Shown here: positions 16,135-21,418 of the stretch, one piece after another | How the letters are laid out: each line of letters opens with the position of its first letter | Numbering within the stretch: the first letter of the stretch is position 1 | Assembly: GCA_964448645.1 (NCBI GenBank) | Contig: CAYUZY010000017.1 | Span: 1-21,418, forward strand | From: GCA-2719315 sp964448645 | GTDB lineage: Bacteria; Bacteroidota; Bacteroidia; Flavobacteriales; Flavobacteriaceae | Reading direction: 5' to 3' | Length of the DNA: 21,418 nucleotides | Notes under the pieces: generated by a model | Database searches by the model: none | What the model saw: the letters and a program-made list of their open reading frames with translations, nothing else | What the model was told of the DNA's origin: nothing | Made by a program: the position numbers and the translations under genes

Positions 16135-16839
16135 GTGTTTAAATGGGCGGCAGCATTATTAGGGTATTATTTTTTTAGATTTCCGGGGGCAATTTTTGGC
16201 TATTTTACGGGTGCCCTTATAGAACAATACAATAAAAGATCTTTTTATAATAATATAAACCCTGCTGATTTTGAAATTAATCTTTTGGCCCTTGCTTCTA
16301 CAGTAATTAAGGCAGATGGAAGTGTTAAAAAACAGGAGTTAGAATTTGTAAGAAATTTTTTTATTGGTAATTATGGACAAGATAAAGCAAAGAAAATTTT
16401 TAAAATATTTAATGAACAAGTTAAAAATGAAATACAGAATATAGATGCATTATCAAAAGTTTTTATTGAAAGAACAAGATATGAAACACGATTACAAATT
16501 ATTCATTTTTTATATGGCATAGCAAATTCTGATGGTAAAATAGCTAATCAAGAACTGGATAAAATAAGTCAAATTGCAATTGCTTTAGGTATAAAATTAC
16601 TGGATGTTGAAAGTATAAAAGCTATGTTTGTTAAATCTTCAGATAATGCTTATAAAATTCTTGAGATTGAACCGAATGCTTCAGATGAAGAGGTAAAAAC
16701 AGCATATAGAAATATGGCAAAAAAATATCATCCAGATAGAATATACAGTAAAGACCCTGCAATGATAAAAGGAGCAAAAGAAAAATTTCAAGAAGTTCAA
16801 AAGGCTTATGAGATTATTCAAAAAGAAAGAGGAATATAA
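16135..16839 (+). CDS. DjlA-like TerB/J-domain membrane co-chaperone
   Basis: A 234-residue protein with the DjlA layout. A hydrophobic N-terminal segment FKWAAALLGYYFFRFPGAIFG (2-22), containing small residues, probably anchors it. A TerB-like helical domain spans about 45-165 (AAD-like KADGSVKKQELEFVR at 59-73 and NSDGKIANQELDKIS at 131-145, two similar halves). A J domain occupies 171-233 with the essential HPD at 199-201. J domains stimulate DnaK ATP hydrolysis. The start is GTG at 16135, because the conserved N-terminal segment begins there. It is first in a run of four closely spaced plus-strand genes. Its client proteins are unknown, and the symbol djlA is withheld because orthology to the E. 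coli gene is not established. Confidence 0.88.
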   Translation: MFKWAAALLGYYFFRFPGAIFGYFTGALIEQYNKRSFYNNINPADFEINLLALASTVIKADGSVKKQELEFVRNFFIGNYGQDKAKKIFKIFNEQVKNEIQNIDALSKVFIERTRYETRLQIIHFLYGIANSDGKIANQELDKISQIAIALGIKLLDVESIKAMFVKSSDNAYKILEIEPNASDEEVKTAYRNMAKKYHPDRIYSKDPAMIKGAKEKFQEVQKAYEIIQKERGI

Positions 16840-16844
16840 ATTAT

Positions 16845-17438
16845 ATGGATCAATTTTGGTTTTATTTTACTTTAGGATTTAATCATGTTTTAGACATTAA
16901 TGGTTTAGACCATTTTTATTTTTTAATTGCATTAAGTCTCCCTTTATCTTTTAAGGAAATAAGAAAACTTGTTTGGTGGGTTACTTTATTTACAATTGGT
17001 CATACATTTTCACTATTTCAATTTTATAAAAACATTGATAAATTATCAGAATCATGGATTGAATTTTTAATTCCAATTACAATTATTTTAACTTGTTTCT
17101 CAGTTTTTTTTAAGAATCAGAAAAGCAATAAAAGAAAAAGCTTATTTTTTTTACTTTCTTTTTTTACTTTCTTTTTTGGACTTATTCATGGATTAGGGTT
17201 TGGAAGATATTTTTCAAAAATTGTTTTAGACATAAATCAATATCAACCATTATTTGAATTTGCATTAGGAATTGAATGTGCACAATTAATAATTGTTTTT
17301 TTTGTATTATTAGTAAATCATTTAGTTTTAAATTTTTTGAAGTTGCCGAAAAAGATTTGGCTATATTCAATAACTTTAATAATAATGTTTAACTCTTTTA
17401 ATATGGCCATTTCAAACTTTCCTTTATTTGTAAATTAA
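16845..17438 (+). CDS. HupE/UreJ-like membrane protein, putative metal transporter
   Basis: A 197-residue protein with about six hydrophobic segments. It matches the HupE/UreJ_2 family: GFNHVLDINGLDHFYFLIAL (11-30) gives the G..H...G.DH..F signature with H14, D22 and H23, and IGHTFSL (51-57) and FGLIHGLGFG (111-120) add H53 and H115. Characterised HupE/UreJ members move nickel or related metals for hydrogenase or urease, but no such enzyme genes are visible here, so the metal is unknown. It lies 5 nt after the J-domain gene and 5 nt before the dCMP deaminase gene, so it is almost certainly in the same transcript. Confidence 0.82.
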   Translation: MDQFWFYFTLGFNHVLDINGLDHFYFLIALSLPLSFKEIRKLVWWVTLFTIGHTFSLFQFYKNIDKLSESWIEFLIPITIILTCFSVFFKNQKSNKRKSLFFLLSFFTFFFGLIHGLGFGRYFSKIVLDINQYQPLFEFALGIECAQLIIVFFVLLVNHLVLNFLKLPKKIWLYSITLIIMFNSFNMAISNFPLFVN

Positions 17439-17443
17439 TTGAC

Positions 17444-17866
17444 ATGAATACAGAAAAGAGAAAAAATCAAGATATAGCTTATTTGAAAATGGCTAAAATA
17501 TGGGGGGAATTATCATATTGTAAAAGAAAAAAAGTAGGAGCTCTTATTGTTAAGGATAGGATGATTATTTCTGATGGTTTTAATGGCACCCCTTCTGGTT
17601 TTGAAAATATTTGTGAGGATGAAGAAAATTATACTAAATGGTATGTTTTACATGCTGAAGCGAATGCAATACTAAAAGTTGCAAGTTCAACGCAGTCATC
17701 CAAAAACTCTACTTTATATCTTACACTTTCTCCTTGTAAGGAATGTAGTAAACTTATTCATCAATCAGGAATAAAAAGAGTGGTTTATTCAAAACAATAC
17801 AAAGATACTAGTGGTCTTGATTTTTTAGAAAAAGCTGGAGTTGAAATAGATTATTTTAAAATTTAA
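17444..17866 (+). CDS. Deoxycytidylate (dCMP) deaminase
   Basis: A 140-residue zinc enzyme that converts dCMP to dUMP, supplying thymidylate synthesis. The zinc ligands and catalytic Glu are present as HAEANAIL (70-77; H70 and E72) and SPCKEC (96-101; C98 and C101). GFNGTPSGFENICED (45-59) is the substrate-loop region typical of dCMP deaminases, separating it from cytidine deaminases. The length is normal. It lies within the four-gene run, 5 nt after the HupE-like gene and 3 nt before the protease gene. Ribonucleotide reductase, the other dNTP enzyme in the window, lies about 3.2 kb downstream in a separate unit. Confidence 0.95.
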   Translation: MNTEKRKNQDIAYLKMAKIWGELSYCKRKKVGALIVKDRMIISDGFNGTPSGFENICEDEENYTKWYVLHAEANAILKVASSTQSSKNSTLYLTLSPCKECSKLIHQSGIKRVVYSKQYKDTSGLDFLEKAGVEIDYFKI

Positions 17867-17869
17867 AAT

Positions 17870-19444
17870 TTGAAAAAAACTAGCTACCTATACTTGATAA
17901 TGTTTAGTTCAATTTTAATTGGATTCATTTTAGGAAGATATGAAGGTTTTATTGTTAATTATGGTAAGCAAAAAAATGTTGATAGACTTTCTCAGCTTAT
18001 AAATTATTTAGATAAAGATTATGTAGATAAGATTGATACTGATAGTCTAGTTGGACAGGTTATTGAAGATATTGTTGAAGAGTTAGATCCACATTCAGTA
18101 TACATTCCTTCAAAAGAGAGTCAAATTATCTCGGAGAATATGAAAGGAAATTTTGTTGGAATAGGTGTAAGTTTTTTTATGATTAGAGATACTATAGCTG
18201 TAGTAAGGGTTTTAGAAAAGGGCCCTAGTGAAAAAGCGGGAATTATATCCGGTGATAGGATTTTGATGGCTGATAGAGATACTCTTTTTAATAAAAGTAT
18301 TACTAGTGAATCAGTTGTAGCTCGCCTAAAAGGTAACAGTAATTCTCCTGTTAATTTGAAGGTTTATAGAAAAATTAAAGATTCAATATATAATTTTAGA
18401 ATAGTTAGAGCTTCAGTTCCTTTACCAAGTATTTCAGCTAATTACATGATTAATGATGAGACAGGTTATATAAAAATTAATCGCTTTTCTCAAACAACTT
18501 TTAGTGAGTTTAAAAAGAGTATAGAAAACCTTGTTGATCAAAAAATGAGTAATTTGATATTAGATCTTAGAGGAAATCCAGGGGGTTATCTTCTTCCTGC
18601 TAAACAAATTGCTGATGCGTTTTTGAAATCTGGAAAGCCAATAGTAATTGTTGAAAGTAAAAATGGAAAAAGAGAAAAAACAATATCATCAAATCAAAGC
18701 CTTTTTGAAAATGGAAGTTTATATGTTTTAGTTGATGAACAATCTGCTTCGGCAAGTGAAGTTGTTGCAGGAGCAATTCAAGATAATGATAGGGGTTGGA
18801 TTTTAGGAAGGAGAACATTTGGAAAAGGTTTGGTTCAACAACAAATGCCTTTAGGAAAAGGAGATCAAATTAGATTGACAACTGCTAGATACTTTACACC
18901 AACTGGAAGGTCAATTCAAAGACCTTATAATGATGAAAAAAGACAAGATTATTATGCGGAGCCTCAAAACAGATTTAATACAGGAGAAATGAAAGATAAG
19001 CTAAAAGTTCCAGTTGTGGATAGTTTGGTCTACAAGACTCCGGAAGGAAGGCTAGTATATGGAGGCGGTGGCATTATGCCTGATATTTACCTTTCAAATG
19101 AAAATTCCATTGAGGAAGAATGGAATGATTTAATGTTACGCTCTAATTTGGTTAATAGATATGTTTTTTTAGAAATGGATAAGGTTAGGGGAAAATATAA
19201 TTTTAATAATGCAGCTAGGTTTTATAATGAAGAATTAGTTGATCAAGATAATTTTTTTAAGTCTTTTAAAAATTATTGTTTAGAAAATGATTTTCCTTTG
19301 ATGATAAATAACAGAAAGATGGTTATTAATTCTATTAAGGCTTACATTGCTCTTCAATTATTTGGCGAAAACATTTTTACAAGAATTATGAATCAAGAAG
19401 ATCCTTTTATTCAGGAAGCATTAGACCACTTAAAGAAAAGTTAA
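17870..19444 (+). CDS. C-terminal processing peptidase, S41 family (CtpA-like)
   Basis: A 524-residue membrane-anchored or exported serine protease. A hydrophobic segment at 6-22 after KKT suggests a signal anchor or signal peptide. A PDZ domain spans about 95-180 (GNFVGIGVSF at 93-102 and GPSEKAGIISGDRIL at 118-132). The S41 core has LDLRGNPGGYL (231-241), QSASASEVVAGAIQD (291-305) with catalytic S294, and FGKGLVQ (317-323) with K319, forming the Ser/Lys dyad 25 residues apart as in known Prc/CtpA enzymes. Residues 400-524 form a helical C-terminal extension. The start is TTG at 17870, 3 nt after the dCMP deaminase stop. Its stop overlaps that of the opposing 67-residue gene. Substrates are unknown. 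Confidence 0.95.
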   Translation: MKKTSYLYLIMFSSILIGFILGRYEGFIVNYGKQKNVDRLSQLINYLDKDYVDKIDTDSLVGQVIEDIVEELDPHSVYIPSKESQIISENMKGNFVGIGVSFFMIRDTIAVVRVLEKGPSEKAGIISGDRILMADRDTLFNKSITSESVVARLKGNSNSPVNLKVYRKIKDSIYNFRIVRASVPLPSISANYMINDETGYIKINRFSQTTFSEFKKSIENLVDQKMSNLILDLRGNPGGYLLPAKQIADAFLKSGKPIVIVESKNGKREKTISSNQSLFENGSLYVLVDEQSASASEVVAGAIQDNDRGWILGRRTFGKGLVQQQMPLGKGDQIRLTTARYFTPTGRSIQRPYNDEKRQDYYAEPQNRFNTGEMKDKLKVPVVDSLVYKTPEGRLVYGGGGIMPDIYLSNENSIEEEWNDLMLRSNLVNRYVFLEMDKVRGKYNFNNAARFYNEELVDQDNFFKSFKNYCLENDFPLMINNRKMVINSIKAYIALQLFGENIFTRIMNQEDPFIQEALDHLKKS

Positions 19445-19644
19445 AGTTTTTTTTTCTTTTTTTTAGAAATCTTATTTGAAATCATCAATATTAGAATTAG
19501 AACAAGTGCACAGCTTGATGATATTATTCCAATTAAAGCAATAATATTTTCATTCCAATTTGGGGTATTCCAATTTATTTGAAAAATATTAAACCCAATC
19601 ATTAGAATGGAAATAACTAATAAAAATTTTATTAATAATTTCAT
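19441..19644 (-). CDS. Small two-span membrane protein, function unknown
   Basis: A 67-residue protein with hydrophobic segments at about 3-22 and 34-58, separated by a short polar loop (NWNTPNWNEN), and a very basic tail of six consecutive lysines. Both ends are likely cytoplasmic by the positive-inside rule. I do not recognise a named family. Its ATG overlaps the MarC stop (ATGA), which suggests coupled translation and supports it being real. At its other end its stop codon overlaps the stop of the S41 protease gene on the opposite strand. The poly-lysine tail is encoded by A-rich runs and would be a hot spot for sequencing or slippage errors. Confidence 0.7.
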   Translation of the reverse strand: MKLLIKFLLVISILMIGFNIFQINWNTPNWNENIIALIGIISSSCALVLILILMISNKISKKKKKKL

Positions 19645-20210
19645 ATTAATTGACCAATATTATTTGTGAATAATTTTACAGCAATTGCTAATAAAACAAT
19701 ACCAAAAACTTTCCTAATTATATTTATGCCTGATTTTCCTAGCAATCTTTTTAGAAAGGAAGATGATTTTAGAATCATATAAACTATAATTATATTAATA
19801 ATTATAGCAAAAATAATATTTATAACATGATATTCTGCTCTTAAAGAAAGTAAAGAGGTCATAGTTCCAGCACCAGCTATTAAAGGAAATGCAAGAGGAA
19901 CAACTGAAGCGGTTTCGGGTTCATCATCTTTATATAAGGATATTCCAAGGATCATTTCAAGGGATAAAAAAAATATAATTAAAGATCCAGCAACAGCAAA
20001 AGAATTAATATCAATTCCTATTAATTTTAAAATTTCTTCTCCAATAAAAAGAAAAACTATCATTATTATACCTGCTATAATTGAGGCTTTTTCTGATTGA
20101 ATATGTCCCACTTTTTCACGGAGAGATATTATAATAGGAATGTTTCCAATTATATCAATAACTGCAAATAAAACAACAGTTGCGGTTAAAATTTCTTTAA
20201 CATCTAACAT
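19641..20210 (-). CDS. MarC/UPF0056-family membrane protein
   Basis: A 189-residue protein with about six hydrophobic segments, the standard size and layout of the MarC family. Family marks are the early DIIGNIPIIISL segment (18-29) and VVPLAFPLIAGAGTMTSLLS (103-122), the well conserved P.A.PL.aGPG-type motif, here with Ala in place of the usual second Pro. Despite the historical name (multiple antibiotic resistance), no resistance role has been confirmed for this family and the substrate is unknown. It diverges from the DUF3109 gene, with a candidate -7 box at 20228-20235, and its stop overlaps the start of the 67-residue gene. Confidence 0.9.
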   Translation of the reverse strand: MLDVKEILTATVVLFAVIDIIGNIPIIISLREKVGHIQSEKASIIAGIIMIVFLFIGEEILKLIGIDINSFAVAGSLIIFFLSLEMILGISLYKDDEPETASVVPLAFPLIAGAGTMTSLLSLRAEYHVINIIFAIIINIIIVYMILKSSSFLKRLLGKSGINIIRKVFGIVLLAIAVKLFTNNIGQLI

Positions 20211-20227
20211 GAATAATTAATTTTTCG

Positions 20228-20235
20228 CAAAAGTA
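20228..20235 (-). promoter_or_regulatory. Candidate -7 box for the marC-type gene
   Basis: On the minus strand this reads TACTTTTG, an exact TAnnTTTG match, 18 nt upstream of the ATG at 20210. It is one half of a divergent promoter pair in an 80-bp gap. No clear -33 TTG accompanies it. Confidence 0.5.
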
Positions 20236-20249
20236 ATTTTTTAATTGAA

Positions 20250-20277
20250 TTGCACATTAATAATATCATTATTTTTG
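20250..20277 (+). promoter_or_regulatory. Promoter for the DUF3109 gene
   Basis: TTG at 20250-20252 and TATTTTTG at 20270-20277 are separated by 17 bp, matching the Bacteroidota sigma promoter pattern (TTG, 17-23 bp, TAnnTTTG) in both boxes and spacing. Transcription would begin only a few bases before the ATG at 20291. This is the best full promoter match in the window. Confidence 0.6.
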
Positions 20278-20290
20278 CTTTAATTTTTTT

Positions 20291-20860
20291 ATGATTTTAA
20301 TTAAAAAAACTGTTGTCTCTGAAGATTTAATCTCAGAAGATTTTGTATGCAATATATCTAGTTGTAAAGGGAATTGTTGTGTTGAAGGAGAAGCAGGAGC
20401 TCCACTTAATGAGAAAGAAGTTTTATACCTACAAAAAAATTACTCAAAAATTAAACCTTTTTTAAGCAAAAAAGGGATTGACTCTATTGAAAATCAAGGG
20501 GTTTTTATTAAAGGAATTGATGGTGATAGTGAGACTCCTTTAAATGATGGGAAGGAATGTTCTTATACAGTTTTTTCGAAAAATGGAACTGCAAGTTGTG
20601 GAATTGAAAATGCTTATAATCAAGGAAAAATAGATTTTAGAAAACCAATTTCATGTCATTTATATCCTGTTAGAATAAATAATTATTCAGAATTTACTGC
20701 GGTAAATTATCATAAATGGTCAATATGTAATTCTGCTTGTTCATATGGAAAGTCACTTAAAGTTCCAGTGTATAAATTTTTAAAAGAGGCTTTAATAAGA
20801 AAATTTGGTAAAAGTTGGTTTTTAGAATTAGAAAAAAATGCCAAAAAGAGAAAATCTTAA
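20291..20860 (+). CDS. Cys-rich DUF3109-family protein
   Basis: A 189-residue soluble protein of unknown function common in Bacteroidota. It has nine cysteines, at 20, 25, 29, 30, 90, 103, 122, 146 and 150. The opening KTVVSEDLISEDFVCNISSC and the KGNCCVEGEAGAPL block (26-39) are typical of the family, as is CHLYPVR (122-128), which resembles the CxxxP motif of YkgJ/UPF0153 zinc- or iron-chelating proteins. The cysteine pattern suggests it binds a metal or an Fe-S cluster, but this is inferred. It has its own promoter and precedes nrdB by 230 bp. Confidence 0.85.
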   Translation: MILIKKTVVSEDLISEDFVCNISSCKGNCCVEGEAGAPLNEKEVLYLQKNYSKIKPFLSKKGIDSIENQGVFIKGIDGDSETPLNDGKECSYTVFSKNGTASCGIENAYNQGKIDFRKPISCHLYPVRINNYSEFTAVNYHKWSICNSACSYGKSLKVPVYKFLKEALIRKFGKSWFLELEKNAKKRKS

Positions 20861-20881
20861 AACTATAGTGTTTATAAGGGG

Positions 20882-20960
20882 TTAAAAAAAGGTTTTTTTT
20901 TAAAGTTCTATAAACCAAATATTTAAAAAAAGTGTTTTTTATTAAAAAAAATTTTTTTTT
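20882..20960. repeat. Three A-tract/T-tract units upstream of nrdB
   Basis: Three consecutive blocks of A-run followed by T-run lie here: A7-GG-T9 (20884-20901), A7-GTG-T6 (20925-20940) and A8-T9 (20944-20960). The first can pair TTAAAAAAA with TTTTTTTAA over a four-base loop. They may serve as a weak terminator for the DUF3109 gene, as bent or stiff DNA upstream of the nrdB promoter, or both. The effect is inferred from base runs only. Confidence 0.4.
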
Positions 20961-20975
20961 ATTCATTTTGTTAAA

Positions 20976-21000
20976 AACTTGTCCACTTTGTGGAAAAGTT
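20976..21000. promoter_or_regulatory. Inverted repeat, paired DnaA-box-like sites upstream of nrdB
   Basis: AACTTGTCCAC (20976-20986) and GTGGAAAAGTT (20990-21000) form an inverted repeat with one mismatch in 11 and a 3-bp centre. The arms contain DnaA-box-like nonamers: TTTTCCACA on the minus strand (20989-20997; one change from TTATCCACA) and TTGTCCACT on the plus strand (20979-20987; two changes). It stands out as GC-richer than its flanks. It could be a DnaA or other repressor site controlling ribonucleotide reductase. Confidence 0.45.
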
Positions 21001-21026
21001 GGTCTTTCAATTTCCAATTAATTTTT
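20999..21026 (+). promoter_or_regulatory. Candidate promoter for nrdB
   Basis: TTG at 20999-21001 is followed after 17 bp by TAATTTTT (21019-21026), one base from the Bacteroidota -7 consensus TAnnTTTG. Transcription would start about 60 bp before the ATG. The -33 element overlaps the end of the inverted repeat at 20976-21000, so a protein bound there could block or help RNA polymerase. Confidence 0.35.
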
Positions 21027-21090
21027 CGAATATTTGTTATAGAAAAATTCAATTAATTTTTTAATATAATAATCATCAAAAAAAACAAAT

Positions 21091-21418
21091 ATGTCTTCAA
21101 CTGAACCATTACTACAAGATAACCCAAATAGATTCGTAATTTTTCCTATCCAACATCATGATATTTGGGAGTGGTATAAAAAAATGGAGGCGAGTTTTTG
21201 GACTGCTGAAGAGATTGATTTAAGTGAAGATCTTGCGGATTGGAAAAATAAACTTAATGATGACGAAAGATATTTTATAAAGCATATTCTTGCTTTTTTT
21301 GCTGCTTCAGATGGGATAGTAAATGAAAATTTAGCTGAAAATTTTGTTAATGAAGTGCAATATTCTGAGGCAAAATTTTTCTATGGGTTTCAGATTATGA
21401 TGGAAAATATTCATTCTG
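21091..21418 (+). CDS. nrdB: Ribonucleotide reductase class I small subunit, N-terminal part
   Basis: The frame opens with ATG at 21091 and is still open at the window end, giving 109 residues of about 325. The small subunit houses the di-iron centre and tyrosyl radical needed for reduction of ribonucleotides to deoxyribonucleotides. The visible sequence includes FFAASDGIVNENL (69-81) with iron ligand D74 and FYGFQIMMENIHS (97-109) with ligands E105 and H108. The wording of these blocks is very close to the eukaryotic R2 type, as is usual in Bacteroidota. The radical Tyr and the second ligand half are beyond the edge. No Shine-Dalgarno is present; the leader just before ATG is A-rich. Confidence 0.96.
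   Translation, partial: MSSTEPLLQDNPNRFVIFPIQHHDIWEWYKKMEASFWTAEEIDLSEDLADWKNKLNDDERYFIKHILAFFAASDGIVNENLAENFVNEVQYSEAKFFYGFQIMMENIHS

Noticed and set aside
19447..19464. Phase-variable homopolymer in the small membrane protein
   Set aside because: The run encodes a lysine tail at the very C-terminus, so length change would alter little; such runs are common in this AT-rich DNA.
20757..21017. Minus-strand frame of 86 codons across the DUF3109 end and the nrdB gap
   Set aside because: Its residues are dominated by Lys/Phe from A/T runs, it overlaps a good gene and control DNA, and it shows no family match.
20861..21090. Riboswitch or small RNA upstream of nrdB
   Set aside because: The only stable-looking element is the palindrome, better explained as a protein site; no known riboswitch core was recognised.
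1..21418. CRISPR array, tRNA, rRNA, insertion sequence or phage element
   Set aside because: No regularly spaced repeats, no tRNA-like TPsiC arms in gaps, no transposase or integrase frames, and base composition is uniform.

Overview
The window looks like chromosomal DNA of an aerobic, low-GC, probably marine member of the Flavobacteriia (Bacteroidota). The support is: strong AT richness in genes and gaps; no visible Shine-Dalgarno sequences before starts; several gaps carrying the Bacteroidota -7 promoter element (TAnnTTTG, sometimes with TTG upstream); and gene families and neighbourhoods typical of Flavobacteriia (hem cluster with an AraC regulator, Asp-box/VPS10-like secreted protein, MarC, DUF3109, S41 peptidase, eukaryote-like class I ribonucleotide reductase). 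The genus cannot be named from sequence alone. No mobile element, CRISPR array, tRNA or rRNA is visible, and no gap exceeds about 230 bases.

Region 1 (1-6209, minus strand) is a compact heme-biosynthesis operon transcribed hemA-hemC-hemD-hemE-hemF-antiporter-hemB, with stop/start overlaps at hemA/hemC, hemC/hemD and hemE/hemF. hemB is cut by the window edge. A CPA-type cation/proton antiporter sits between hemF and hemB. Region 2 (6344-14849, plus strand) runs divergently: an AraC-family regulator, hemH (ferrochelatase), a MATE exporter, a 1054-residue secreted Asp-box propeller protein, hemJ (protoporphyrinogen oxidase) and a NtrY-like histidine kinase. Every step from glutamyl-tRNA to protoheme except hemL is therefore represented, with oxygen-dependent HemF. 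A 9-bp direct repeat abuts the -7 box upstream of the AraC gene and is a candidate operator.

Region 3 (14862-16034, minus) carries a PlsC-type acyltransferase and a BrxA/BrxB-type bacilliredoxin. Region 4 (16135-19444, plus) is a tight four-gene run: a DjlA-like TerB/J-domain protein, a HupE/UreJ-like membrane protein, dCMP deaminase and a CtpA-like S41 protease. It meets a minus-strand pair (a 67-residue membrane protein and MarC) tail to tail with overlapping stop codons.

Region 5 (20291-end, plus) has a Cys-rich DUF3109 protein and, after an A/T-tract-rich gap with an inverted repeat resembling paired DnaA boxes, the start of nrdB. dCMP deaminase and ribonucleotide reductase both feed dNTP supply but are not in one operon.

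Most of the window is conserved housekeeping DNA. I see no clearly new defence or biosynthetic system. The points most worth testing are the candidate AraC operator, the transporters embedded in the heme loci, and the control region upstream of nrdB.
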